A DNA stretch of 64,000 nt. Origin: DATMNR01 sp963702765. Lineage in GTDB: Bacteria; Chloroflexota; Ktedonobacteria; Ktedonobacterales; Ktedonobacteraceae. Positions within the stretch are counted from its first letter, which is position 1; each line of letters starts with the position of its first letter. Below, piece by piece: positions 1 through 8,580 of this stretch. The stretch spans positions 124,001 through 188,000 of the forward strand of contig CAVPEB010000027.1 of NCBI GenBank assembly GCA_963702765.1, written 5' to 3'. Made by a program: the position numbers and the translations under genes. The notes beneath the pieces were generated by a model. The model saw only the letters and a program-made list of their open reading frames with translations. It was not told the DNA's origin and searched no databases.

Positions 1-322
1 CAGTCCAGAGCGGAATAGCTCCCAGAGCAAGCGCAGCCAGGCCAGAAGATACCCACTGCTCAGCAAATACGACTCCACCATTCCCCACCACCAGTAAAAG
101 TCCACCTACCACAATTGCTGTCAGCCATTGCTTGCGTGTGGGTAACTCATGTTTGCGCAGCCACAAAACAAGAAAAAGGATAATGCCCGCTGTTAATTGA
201 CGCACTCCCGCCAGTATGAATGGAGGAAATCCATGGAGAGCAATACGCATCGCTAGATATGTCCCACCCCAGAGAAAATAGAGTGAGAGCAGGGAAAGTA
301 TGATAAAAATACGTTGACGCAT
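1..322 (-). CDS. EamA/DMT-family transporter, N-terminal part (runs off window)
   Basis: The minus strand stays open from the window edge to an ATG at 322 and encodes about 107 residues of a drug/metabolite transporter. The N-terminus carries the family pattern WGGTYLAMRIAL followed by GFPPFILAGVRQ and then further hydrophobic helices, as in RhaT/YedA-like EamA permeases that export metabolites through the inner membrane. An in-frame ATG at 421 would add 33 polar residues. I prefer 322 because family members normally start just before the first helix, but neither start has a strong ribosome site. The substrate cannot be told from sequence. The gene is divergent from the M20 hydrolase. Confidence 0.8.
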   Translation of the reverse strand, partial: MRQRIFIILSLLSLYFLWGGTYLAMRIALHGFPPFILAGVRQLTAGIILFLVLWLRKHELPTRKQWLTAIVVGGLLLVVGNGGVVFAEQWVSSGLAALALGAIPLWT

Positions 323-439
323 GGTTGAGGAACTCGACCCGACAGCCAGAGAGCCTTTTTCAGTGTTATTCTCTTGCTCTACCTGCTCCAACCTCGTTCC
401 AGTAGAGTCGATATCTCTCATGAAATGTCCAGTCTAGTG

Positions 440-574
440 TTAATGAAATCCATACCAGCGCTGTCGTCTTTCCCATTCGGGACTATCGGGGCCATCTATA
501 CTGTTTACGCCCCATCTATTTGCAGCTATACCTATTACGATGAGCAGAAGCATAAAGAGAGTCGGAACCATCAT
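440..574 (-). CDS. Small single-helix membrane protein (about 44 aa)
   Basis: A short reading frame begins at tandem ATG codons (574 and 571) just after a GAGGAAGG ribosome site. It encodes MMVPTLFMLLLIVIGIAA, one membrane helix, followed by a charged tail containing DSPEWERRQRW. The arrangement of good ribosome site, one helix and a soluble basic tail looks like a genuine small membrane protein rather than a chance frame. It lies upstream of, and on the same strand as, the DMT transporter. No family is recognised and no function is assigned. Confidence 0.5.
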   Translation of the reverse strand: MMVPTLFMLLLIVIGIAANRWGVNSIDGPDSPEWERRQRWYGFH

Positions 575-838
575 ACCTTCCTCTAAGAACCATGACCGTG
601 TGCTACTATAATCAATAATAACTGCCAAAGATCTGCTTTCCTAGGGCCAATGTAGACATAGAGTGCCATAATTGGCTTACATTATGTCTAATGTGTTATG
701 GCTATACCAACAGTACTCGTTCTTGTTTCACAGAACTCATATTCGTATGATAGGATAAGATTGAAGAAGAATTTATCGGATTCTTGCGTTTAAACCTGTA
801 TTGTTCTGAAGTTTGCACGAAAGCCACCAGGAGGTTCC

Positions 839-2032
839 ATGTCCCAATCTGACCATTTAAAATCTGATATTGATGAGCTTGTACCTGACATAATAGCAAT
901 GCGTCGTGACCTGCACGAACATCCCGAGCTTGCATTTGAAGAGGTACGCACATCCGGCATTGTAGCGCAACGACTACGGAGCATGGGATTGGAGGTGCAG
1001 ACGGGCATTGCAAAAACGGGAGTCATCGGCATACTGCGAGGAGGTGCTAGCAAGCCAGGAGCGAAAACCATCGCCATTCGCGCAGACATGGATGCCCTCC
1101 CCATTCACGAAATGAATGACATCGACTATCGTTCCACTATAGATGGCAAAATGCACGCATGTGGACACGATGGTCATACCTCTATTTTGCTCGCTGTGGC
1201 CGATCTTTTAAATAAGCGCCGCGACGAACTTTCAGGCAATGTAAAATTTGTCTTTCAGCCTGCCGAAGAGCGCGTAGGAGGGGCTGATCCGATGATCAGA
1301 GAAGGGGCCATGCAAAATGTTGATTCGATCATTGGCCTGCACTTGATAAGTGATTACCCTCTTGGTCGAGTTGGCGTACGCGCCGGTGCTGTTTTTGCCA
1401 GTGCCGACAGGTTTATCATGACCGTCAATGGTAAAGGCGGACATGCCGCAATGCCCGAGACGACTGTCGACCCCATTGTCATCTCTGCGTACATTGTTAC
1501 CGCGCTACAAACGCTGATCAGCCGTGAGACTTCCCCTTTAAGCCCTGCTGTTATTACCATTGGCAATATTCAAGCTGGGACTGCTTTCAACATTATTCCG
1601 GAAATCGCTAAAATGGAAGGTACTATGCGTGCTTTCAATGCGGAACATCGCACAAAATTATTGCGTCGTATTCGCGAGATCTCGCAAGGCATAGCAATTG
1701 CCATGGGTGGTACATGCGAGGTAGAAATATTCGATGGTTGTCCACCTTGCGTGAATGATGAAAAAATAACTGAGATAGTTCGCGAAGCAGCCATCGTCGC
1801 AGTAGGAGAGCAAGAGGTTGACGAGAGCGAGGATGTCATGACTGCCGGTAGTGATGACATGGCTTGTTTCCTTGAAGCCGTGCCTGGCTGCTACTTCATA
1901 GTGGGCGCAAAAAATGAGGAAAAGGGAGCCAACTTTCCTCACCATCATCCTCGTTTTAATATCGATGAAGACGCTCTACCTATCGGAGTAGAGGTGCTGA
2001 CACGGGCAGCTATGGACTTTCTGAAAAACTAA
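839..2032 (+). CDS. M20-family amidohydrolase (amino-acid amide/N-acyl hydrolase)
   Basis: This 397-residue protein is a cytosolic metallo-amidohydrolase of the M20D type (IAA-amino acid hydrolase, hippurate hydrolase, N-acetyldiaminopimelate deacetylase relatives). It starts at an ATG 8 bases after an AGGAGG-type site. The metal site CGHDGH is at residues 108-113, preceded by the usual RADMDALP stretch. The QPAEE segment with the catalytic glutamate follows, then the dimerisation/lid domain with GKGGHAAMPE, and a late HHPRFNIDE metal-ligand segment. Length and motif order are normal, so the protein should be active. It would remove an acyl group from an N-acylated amino acid, but the substrate cannot be chosen from sequence. 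It is followed at 2135 by an unrelated sugar-phosphate gene. Confidence 0.9.
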   Translation: MSQSDHLKSDIDELVPDIIAMRRDLHEHPELAFEEVRTSGIVAQRLRSMGLEVQTGIAKTGVIGILRGGASKPGAKTIAIRADMDALPIHEMNDIDYRSTIDGKMHACGHDGHTSILLAVADLLNKRRDELSGNVKFVFQPAEERVGGADPMIREGAMQNVDSIIGLHLISDYPLGRVGVRAGAVFASADRFIMTVNGKGGHAAMPETTVDPIVISAYIVTALQTLISRETSPLSPAVITIGNIQAGTAFNIIPEIAKMEGTMRAFNAEHRTKLLRRIREISQGIAIAMGGTCEVEIFDGCPPCVNDEKITEIVREAAIVAVGEQEVDESEDVMTAGSDDMACFLEAVPGCYFIVGAKNEEKGANFPHHHPRFNIDEDALPIGVEVLTRAAMDFLKN

Positions 2033-2134
2033 TGTTCAGTCTAGCTTGAGATGACAATTTGAAATGTAGTGACGCCCCATGCAGGCGCCAGGTTCCACTA
2101 CTAAATGTGAAATCTTTAAAGGAGAAGTTCTGTT

Positions 2135-2779
2135 ATGCAAAGACCAAAAGCAATCATTTTTGACCTCGATGGAGTATTAACCGATACTTCCGAATACCAT
2201 TATAAGGCCTGGAAACGCCTTGCTGATGACGAAGGCATCCCATTTACAAAAGAGGAGAATGATAAGTATTTACGCGGCGTTGCTCGTCGCGAGTCATTGA
2301 TGTATATCATTCGAGGTCGCACATACTCCGAAGCACAGATTCAAGAGATGATGGACCGTAAGAATCGGTATTATATTGAGATGGTGGAGTCAATGTCCCC
2401 GAAAGACCTGGTAGCAGGAGGCAGAGAGCTTTTGGGAGAGATTCGAGAAGCTGGCATCAAAGTGGCTATTGCATCTGCAAGCAAAAACTGTCGCACAGTA
2501 CTGAAGCTCCTTGATATTATAAGTTACATGGATGGTATTGCAGACGGCAATAGTGTAGTGAATAGCAAACCTGCGCCGGATATTTTCGTCTATGCAGCAG
2601 GATTGGTGCAAATTAACACTCCAGATTGCCTGGGAGTAGAAGATGCTGACGCAGGCATCGAAGCCATCAAGACCGCGGGCATGCAGGCTCTGGGAATTGG
2701 ACCGAAAGAGCGTTTCCACCGGGCAGATAAAGTCTTACCAACTCTCGCGTCTCTGCATATAGCAGATGTGTTAAACTAA
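2135..2779 (+). CDS. pgmB: Beta-phosphoglucomutase (HAD superfamily)
   Basis: A 214-residue HAD-fold mutase converting beta-glucose 1-phosphate to glucose 6-phosphate. The nucleophile and acid/base aspartates are D10 and D12 in FDLDGVLTDT. The cap region has the beta-PGM pattern YHYKAWKRLADDEGI and LRGVARRES, and the later core has SKPAPDIF and the metal-binding GVEDADAGIEA. The start has an AAGGAGAAG site 7-8 bases upstream. It sits directly before a GH65 phosphorylase, which releases beta-glucose 1-phosphate, so the pair forms a complete phosphorolytic route from a glucose disaccharide to glycolysis. This pairing is standard in maltose, trehalose and kojibiose phosphorylase operons. Confidence 0.93.
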   Translation: MQRPKAIIFDLDGVLTDTSEYHYKAWKRLADDEGIPFTKEENDKYLRGVARRESLMYIIRGRTYSEAQIQEMMDRKNRYYIEMVESMSPKDLVAGGRELLGEIREAGIKVAIASASKNCRTVLKLLDIISYMDGIADGNSVVNSKPAPDIFVYAAGLVQINTPDCLGVEDADAGIEAIKTAGMQALGIGPKERFHRADKVLPTLASLHIADVLN

Positions 2780-2781
2780 TC

Positions 2782-2807
2782 AAAGGACACCCTTACAGGT
2801 GTCCTTT
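2782..2807 (+). terminator. 10-bp perfect hairpin between pgmB and GH65 gene
   Basis: The arms AAAGGACACC and GGTGTCCTTT are perfectly complementary around a 6-base loop, three bases after the pgmB stop. The T run is short, so it may be an attenuator or mRNA-stabilising hairpin between two cotranscribed genes rather than a full terminator. Confidence 0.6.
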
Positions 2808-2832
2808 CAACATAGATAAGAAAGGGTTAGTT

Positions 2833-5088
2833 ATGAATCCCTGGTGCATTGAAGAAAAGGAGTTTGATCCAAAAAAACTCCATAGTCGCGAAACTGTGTA
2901 CACGATCGGCAATGGCTATTTTGGTACGCGAGGCGCATTTGAGGAAGGATATCCCAAAGCAACTCCAGCGACCTTGCTTTTCGGTGTATTTGATAAAGTT
3001 GCTATAGCTAAAGAGGAGTTAGCTAACATTCCCGATTGGCTGACAATTAAACTGTTTGTGAATAATGAACGTTTTCGCCTGGATGAAGGCAAAATCCTTG
3101 ACTACCACCGCACACTGGATATGCAAAATGGTATACTCAGCCGGACAGTACGGTGGGAAAGCCCGGGTGGAATCCGTCTAAGGATTACGTGCGAGCGTTT
3201 TGCCAGCCTGGCAGATGAACATATTGGAGTAATTCGTTATAGCCTGACTGTCGAGGAACAACCTGGAACAGGAGGAAAGCTTGATGTCATGCTCTGGTCT
3301 GCTCTCAATTTGGCGGTGGGGAACTATGACTTGCTGCACTGGGAGCCTGTAGAGCAGGGTCGAGATGGAGAACTCGTTTGGCTGCATTCGCAAACACGCT
3401 TTTCATTGGTCCAACTCGTACAGACGATGAGCTTCTCATCCAGGGACTGCGAATTCCAAAAAGAAATAATCCGCTCCGATGTCTCGCCTAGCATCCGCAT
3501 CTATAAGAAACTGACTGTTGGTGAAACAATGACAGCAGAAAAAGTTGTTGTCATGTACACCTCACGCGATACAGAAGATCCCCTGCAGTCCGCGATAGAA
3601 CATCATCATAACATGTTACGATCAGGCGAATCTCAAGCTGAATCTGATAAGCAAAATGAACTCTTAGTAGAAGGGACGAGACAGGTCAACCCATGTGTAG
3701 AAGTTGACATGTATGAAACATTGCTTGCCGCACATAAGCAGGCATGGCAGGACTACTGGGAAGTCTCAGATGTTATCATTGAAGGCGACGAAAAAGCACA
3801 GCAAGCGGTGCGTTACAATATCTATCAACTGCGCATCAGTGTCTCCTCACATGACAGTCGCTATAGCATTGCTGCGAAAGGCTTGACTGGCTTTGGTTAT
3901 CGCGGTCACGTCTTTCATGATACAGAGATATTCATGCTTCCGTACTTCACCTATGTGCATCCTGACATCGCCCGTAACCTGCTGATGTATCGATATCGAC
4001 TTCTGCCAGCCGCCCGAGCCAAAGCAAAAAGTAACGGCTATAAGGGTGCGCAATATCCATGGGAAAGCACATTAAGTGGAGAGGAAACGACTCCACCCGC
4101 CATTCTACACCCGGAAACTGGCGAACTGATCCCCGTGCTTAACGGTCCATTAGAATTGCACATTTCAGCAAGCATCTCACATGGAGTCTGGCAATACTGG
4201 CACTTCACAGGCGATGACGAGTTTATGCGTGATTTTGGAGCTGAAATTCTGCTGGATGCTGCTTCCTTCTGGGTCAGTCGCACAGTATGGAATACAGAAC
4301 ACAATGTCTACGAGATCGACAATGTGATCGGTCCCGATGAATGGCATGAACACGTCAATAATAATGTTTTTACAAATTACATGGCAAGGCATAACATTCA
4401 GATCGCCATTGATACTCTACATTGGCTCCAGTCCATTGCTCCTGATAAAGCCAAGGAACTGCTAATGCAGCTAGATTTGAATGAGCAAAGCCTGGCGCAT
4501 TGGCACGATATTATTGATCGCATTCGTATTTTACAAGATAAGCAAACTGGGCTATTTGAACAATTTGATGGCTTTTTCCAACTTGAGCCTCTTGATCAGG
4601 AGAAATACAAAGGACGTAAAACGTCCTATCAAGGCATCCTGGGAGTAGAGGAAATTCAGCGCTATCGAATAGTCAAGCAGGCCGATGTTTTAATGCTATT
4701 GACGGTGTTGAATCAGCAGTTTGACCTCAAAACAAAGAAAGTAAATTGGGATTATTATTACCCAATTACAGATCACGATTATGGTTCTTCGCTTACACCC
4801 GCGTTCCATGTCATGCTGGCATGTGAGCTGGGTCTGGTCGAGACCGCCTATCACATGTTCATGAAAGGTGCGGTAGTCGACCTTGAAGATCCACGAGGAA
4901 ACTCAGACGAAGGTATACATTGTGCCTGTGCGGGCGCGGTGTGGCAGGCAGCGATATTAGGCTTTGCAGGATTACACTTTACCGATGATGGATATACCAC
5001 AGATCCAGTATGGCCAGAAGGCTGGACACGCCTGGCCTTTACATGTTTCCACAAAGGCAAGCAGCTATCTATTGACTTGCGTAAATGA
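2833..5088 (+). CDS. Glycoside hydrolase family 65 disaccharide phosphorylase
   Basis: A 751-residue GH65 protein, normal length for maltose, kojibiose or trehalose phosphorylases. It has an N-terminal beta-sandwich (about 1-270), linker, (alpha/alpha)6 barrel (about 320-690) and a C-terminal beta cap. The catalytic acid is predicted to be E503 in GPDEWHEH; VNNNVFTNYMA follows as in the family, and the hallmark RIVKQADVLMLL is present in the barrel. These enzymes split a glucosyl disaccharide with inorganic phosphate, giving beta-glucose 1-phosphate and a sugar, in the cytosol. The upstream pgmB consumes the product. I cannot decide the disaccharide; loop residues that separate maltose, kojibiose and trehalose enzymes need an alignment. 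Confidence 0.92.
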   Translation: MNPWCIEEKEFDPKKLHSRETVYTIGNGYFGTRGAFEEGYPKATPATLLFGVFDKVAIAKEELANIPDWLTIKLFVNNERFRLDEGKILDYHRTLDMQNGILSRTVRWESPGGIRLRITCERFASLADEHIGVIRYSLTVEEQPGTGGKLDVMLWSALNLAVGNYDLLHWEPVEQGRDGELVWLHSQTRFSLVQLVQTMSFSSRDCEFQKEIIRSDVSPSIRIYKKLTVGETMTAEKVVVMYTSRDTEDPLQSAIEHHHNMLRSGESQAESDKQNELLVEGTRQVNPCVEVDMYETLLAAHKQAWQDYWEVSDVIIEGDEKAQQAVRYNIYQLRISVSSHDSRYSIAAKGLTGFGYRGHVFHDTEIFMLPYFTYVHPDIARNLLMYRYRLLPAARAKAKSNGYKGAQYPWESTLSGEETTPPAILHPETGELIPVLNGPLELHISASISHGVWQYWHFTGDDEFMRDFGAEILLDAASFWVSRTVWNTEHNVYEIDNVIGPDEWHEHVNNNVFTNYMARHNIQIAIDTLHWLQSIAPDKAKELLMQLDLNEQSLAHWHDIIDRIRILQDKQTGLFEQFDGFFQLEPLDQEKYKGRKTSYQGILGVEEIQRYRIVKQADVLMLLTVLNQQFDLKTKKVNWDYYYPITDHDYGSSLTPAFHVMLACELGLVETAYHMFMKGAVVDLEDPRGNSDEGIHCACAGAVWQAAILGFAGLHFTDDGYTTDPVWPEGWTRLAFTCFHKGKQLSIDLRK

Positions 5089-5100
5089 AAGGAACTTTTT

Positions 5101-6771
5101 TTGCAGATTACATTCCTGGGCCAGGCTGGCCTGTTTATTGAGACTCGGCATGGAAGTATTCTCTGCGATCCATGGTTTAACCCGGCTTACTTCGCATCGT
5201 GGTTTCCCTTCCCAAGCAATGAGGATGTGAATCTGGAGAAAATTTCGCGTCCAACGTACCTGTATGTTTCGCATCTACACCATGACCATTTCGACCCTCA
5301 GTTCCTGAGCGAACATGTCTGGAAAGATGCAACGGTGCTTCTACCAGATTATCCCTTGAACCTGCTTGAGCGCAGGCTTCGCGATCTCGGCTTCACGAAA
5401 TTCATCCAGACAAAAAATGGACAGGCAACCGAAGCCGATGGATTGCGTTTCATGATAATGGCCATGGTTGCACCCGTGGATGGTCCTCTCGGCGATTCTG
5501 GATTGATGGTAGACGATGGCGAGACGCGCATCTTTGACCAGAATGATTTACGCCCAATTGACCTGGATGTTTTAAATAGCTATGGGCCGTATGATGCTCA
5601 CTTCCTACAGTTCTCCGGGGCTATCTGGTATCCGATGGTCTACCGCTTTCCAGAGAAGATGTTACAGGCGCTTGGGCGCAAGAAACGCGAGAATGAAATG
5701 GCACGCGCCCTGCGTTACACGCGAGAAATCGGCGCGAGCTTTGTAATACCATCTGCCGGCCCGCCATGCTTCCTGGATGACCATCTGTATCAGTTCAATG
5801 ATTTCGACCGTGACCCTGCAAACACATTTCCCGATCAAACGGTATTCCTGGAATACATGCAGGAAAATGGATTGGACAACGGGCGTTTGATGATCCCCGG
5901 CACCGTCGCAACTCTTACGAAGGAAGCATGTACTGTCGAACATCCTTACCCCATGCAGCAGGTGCAGGCTATATTCTCTCAGAAACGAGCTTATTTGGAT
6001 AGCTACAAAGCCCGCCAGCAACCAATCATTGACGCGCAAAAGGCCTCGTGGCCTCGTGGCCAGGTCGACATTTTGCAATCAATACACGATTGGTTCGAGC
6101 CTTTATTAGAACAGGCTGATCTGACCAGTGTGGGTATCAATGGAAGAGTCGTGATCGACTGCGATGTGCAGCAGATTGTGCTGGACTTCCATACCAGGCG
6201 TGTCTATGCGTGGGATGGCGAGGAATGGGATTATCGTTTTCATATTGACCCGGCGCTTCTCGAATATTGCATCATTCATCACGAAGAGGACTGGATCAAC
6301 CAGATTTTCCTCTCCTGCCGTTTCGAGGCAGAACGCAAGGGAGCATATAACGAGTATGTTTACAACTTCTTCAAATGCCTCACACCGGAGCGCCTGCAAT
6401 ATGCCGAGGGTTACTATGCTGAAAAGACTGCTGTAAAGCAGCTTTGGGAAAGTAACGGTTATCGTATCCAGCGCCGCTGTCCTCATCTCAAAGCTGATTT
6501 AACCCGCTTTGCTCATATCGAGGATGGCATTCTGACATGCACTATGCATGGCTGGCAATTCGAGCTTGCCACAGGTCGCTGCCTGACATCAGAGGGTCAT
6601 CCACTCTTCGCGCAGCCCATCACAGATACAGAACCTGCAGATGAAGCATTGACAGAATTTGAGCAAGCATCTCATGAAGGCCAGGTGCAAGCAATCAGAA
6701 CCAAGTGCAGCCACTGCTGGTACAATCCGAAAGACTTGCCTGAAACTTCCAAAACAAAAACAGGGTCATGA
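5101..6771 (+). CDS. Metallo-beta-lactamase fold / Rieske [2Fe-2S] fusion protein
   Basis: A 556-residue two-domain protein. It most likely starts at TTG 5101, seven bases after an AAAGGA site that overlaps the end of the GH65 gene, so the two are probably cotranscribed. The N-terminal half is a UlaG-like metallo-beta-lactamase fold with H58-L-H60-H61-D62-H63 preceded by CDPWFNPAYF. The C-terminal 100 residues form a Rieske-type cluster site: C460-P-H462 and C480-T-M-H483, the latter in CTMHGWQF. The same domain combination is known in CMP-N-acetylneuraminate hydroxylase-like proteins, although there the Rieske domain is N-terminal. This suggests an iron-dependent oxygenase or hydrolase fed by the Rieske cluster. 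Substrate unknown; neighbours hint at a sugar derivative. Confidence 0.8.
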   Translation: MQITFLGQAGLFIETRHGSILCDPWFNPAYFASWFPFPSNEDVNLEKISRPTYLYVSHLHHDHFDPQFLSEHVWKDATVLLPDYPLNLLERRLRDLGFTKFIQTKNGQATEADGLRFMIMAMVAPVDGPLGDSGLMVDDGETRIFDQNDLRPIDLDVLNSYGPYDAHFLQFSGAIWYPMVYRFPEKMLQALGRKKRENEMARALRYTREIGASFVIPSAGPPCFLDDHLYQFNDFDRDPANTFPDQTVFLEYMQENGLDNGRLMIPGTVATLTKEACTVEHPYPMQQVQAIFSQKRAYLDSYKARQQPIIDAQKASWPRGQVDILQSIHDWFEPLLEQADLTSVGINGRVVIDCDVQQIVLDFHTRRVYAWDGEEWDYRFHIDPALLEYCIIHHEEDWINQIFLSCRFEAERKGAYNEYVYNFFKCLTPERLQYAEGYYAEKTAVKQLWESNGYRIQRRCPHLKADLTRFAHIEDGILTCTMHGWQFELATGRCLTSEGHPLFAQPITDTEPADEALTEFEQASHEGQVQAIRTKCSHCWYNPKDLPETSKTKTGS

Positions 6772-6792
6772 GGCTAATGCCTCATGACCCTG
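6761..6792. terminator. 14-bp perfect hairpin, bidirectional terminator candidate
   Basis: Arms CAGGGTCATGAGGC and GCCTCATGACCCTG pair perfectly around a TAAT loop. The left arm contains the stop codon of the MBL-Rieske gene (TGA 6769-6771), and the hairpin lies between two convergent genes. There is no clear T run on either side, so it may act mainly as a barrier to 3' exonucleases or colliding transcription. Confidence 0.65.
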
Positions 6793-6808
6793 CAAATCTA
6801 TACCATTG

Positions 6809-7304
6809 CTAAGTAACAGGCAACAACTTACCACTTTTCACATCATAAATGAAACCACTGACTTCAATATTCTTCAGAAGCAGAGGCGAATTTTTGATCG
6901 TCGCAACATCATCACGCACCGACTGTTCCAGGTTCTTGAATGGCAGAAAATCGATATCCCCAGCGTCAGCATTCAAATCCTGCTTCAACTTCTTGCGCAA
7001 ATCATCATTACTGAACGTCAACATGCCACAATCAGTATGGTGTATAACCACAACTTCATTTGTGCCAAGTAATTGCTGCGAAATAGCTAATGAACGAATT
7101 GCGTCATCGCTGGCTCGTCCGCCAGCGTTACGAATAACATGTGCATCTCCCAATTCAAGGCCAAGAAAACGTAGCCGGATGCAGACGAGCATCCATGCAC
7201 GTCAATACAGCCACATGCCTCGCAGGAGGCATCGGCAAATCGCCCTTGTTAAACGACGATGCATACGTTTCATTTGCCTTTTGAAATTCCTGAGAAACTG
7301 ACAT
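6809..7304 (-). pseudogene. Beta-class carbonic anhydrase, one-base frameshift
   Basis: The minus strand encodes a roughly 164-residue beta-carbonic anhydrase in two frames. From ATG 7304, six bases after AAGGAG, the first frame gives CMDARLHPATF, with the zinc-ligand cysteine and the Asp-Arg dyad, and then stops. Removing one T from the TTTT run (plus-strand A run 7166-7169) continues directly into LGLELGDAHVIRNAGGRAS and HHTDCG with the remaining zinc ligands. All catalytic residues are present once the frame is repaired. The enzyme interconverts CO2 and bicarbonate. Either a very recent mutation or a homopolymer sequencing error explains the break. Confidence 0.85.
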
Positions 7305-7328
7305 AGAAATCTCCTTAAACTATGAATT

Positions 7329-7784
7329 TCACGAAACAGAAACCTGAGCCAAAACTTCGTCCACCTGGTCGAGAAGGCGCTGGGTGTTAGCAAAACCATA
7401 ATTGACTGCGTGAGCGCGACCTGACGCATCCATTATGACCGTGCTAGGCAACGTCAAAATTCTATAACGTTGTGTCAGGTCAGGTGAGTTGGGCGCATCG
7501 ACTTCAGCTACGGACACTTTGCTTCCTCTAGCATTTAATACACGTTGAAGAGCAGGAATCTGCATCTCATGGCATTGACGACAATCATCGCTACTGAAAG
7601 CCAGAATACGCACCTGCGATAAACTAGCATTGACATCCACATCACCACCGCCAGAGGTTATCGGAACAGCAGCAAGCGCGCGACGACGTTGCATCTCGAC
7701 AAAACGGCGTCCTGACCAGACCACCAGCAAGAGCAAGATACTGACGAAAATCAACACACCTACTCGAACCAGGAACACAGACAT
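7329..7784 (-). CDS. Membrane-anchored thioredoxin-like protein
   Basis: About 151 residues from ATG 7784, which has a GGAG site upstream. An N-terminal membrane helix (VGVLIFVSILLLLVVW) is followed by a thioredoxin fold with the redox pair CRQC in FSSDDCRQCHEMQIP and the cis-proline segment LPSTVIM. It should act as a thiol-disulfide reductase or oxidase on the outer face of the membrane. The gene starts four bases after the stop of the DUF4395 gene upstream; DUF4395 plus a thioredoxin-like protein is a recurrent bacterial pair. The carbonic anhydrase follows after 24 bases, so the three genes probably form one operon. Confidence 0.82.
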   Translation of the reverse strand: MSVFLVRVGVLIFVSILLLLVVWSGRRFVEMQRRRALAAVPITSGGGDVDVNASLSQVRILAFSSDDCRQCHEMQIPALQRVLNARGSKVSVAEVDAPNSPDLTQRYRILTLPSTVIMDASGRAHAVNYGFANTQRLLDQVDEVLAQVSVS

Positions 7785-7788
7785 ACCT

Positions 7789-8280
7789 TCACACTCCCCT
7801 CCAGTGGAAACTGCCTTCGTAACGTACCTTTGGAAGGACACCTAAACGTCCAAGGTGATAGTACACAAAGCAGCCCGCACAGAAACCAACGGTCAGGTTA
7901 ATGCCAGCAAGTACAAACACTATCAGATCTAGCCCCCATCCAAGTGCTGTTGCGCTCGTCAGGTAGAGTATCAAGCTTGATGCAATCAGAAATGCGGCGC
8001 CAACACCCTGTGCAAAACGATGCGGCGCGGGGTCATCTTCTACAACCCGTGGACGCATCAGATGCATGGGTATAACGACATAACGATAGACTAATCGAAA
8101 GGGGCTAATTGAAGGTGCAAGAGCTGATAACAGCAAGATAATGGCAGCGATTACAACAATAATAGGCTGATTCAACAGAAAGGCCAGGGCGCTGAGCAGC
8201 ACAGTGCCAGCTTGCGAAAACTTGGCCAGGTGCGTGTCTACACGCGGCACACTAGAGGGAACAGCAGAACTCGTCTCCAT
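7789..8280 (-). CDS. DUF4395 integral membrane protein
   Basis: About 163 residues from ATG 8280, which has an AGGAG site 9 bases upstream. The segments RVDTHLAKFSQAGTVLLSALAFL, SISPFRLVYRYVV and TVGFCAGCFVYYHLGRLG match the layout of DUF4395: four membrane helices and two cysteines (CAGC) in the last helix. Family members are found next to thioredoxin-like genes, and the CxxC in the membrane suggests passage of reducing equivalents across it. The downstream thioredoxin gene supports that role. An alternative ATG further upstream adds 13 residues without a ribosome site. Confidence 0.82.
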   Translation of the reverse strand: METSSAVPSSVPRVDTHLAKFSQAGTVLLSALAFLLNQPIIVVIAAIILLLSALAPSISPFRLVYRYVVIPMHLMRPRVVEDDPAPHRFAQGVGAAFLIASSLILYLTSATALGWGLDLIVFVLAGINLTVGFCAGCFVYYHLGRLGVLPKVRYEGSFHWRGV

Positions 8281-8580
8281 AAAGCAACTCTCCTGAGGCA
8301 TCGACAGAATACAAAACATTTTACAGGTAAAACTCAGTATAAACTAAAGTTCACATAGTTGATTTACTAACTCAACTAACTTCCTAAGTGTAACTTATGA
8401 AAAGGAAGCATGTCAAGTGAACAATTTACTTGCTCTAAAGGACATTGAGAACTCGTTATTAAGGAGTGGTAAAATGCAGTAGAAATACCTGTAGCAATGG
8501 GTATATGAGAGATGGTTTAGGGAAGATTATGGAGTGGTAAGGGTAGATGCTTTTATGGCTGAGAAAAAGAATAGTTGCGT
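8281..8580. other. Gene-free stretch upstream of the DUF4395 operon
   Basis: No coding frame is convincing here. On the minus strand TTGACA (8412-8417) is followed 17 bases later by TTACAC, a weak candidate promoter for the DUF4395-thioredoxin-carbonic anhydrase operon. The right end merges into the decayed start of the TnpB gene. Confidence 0.4.
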
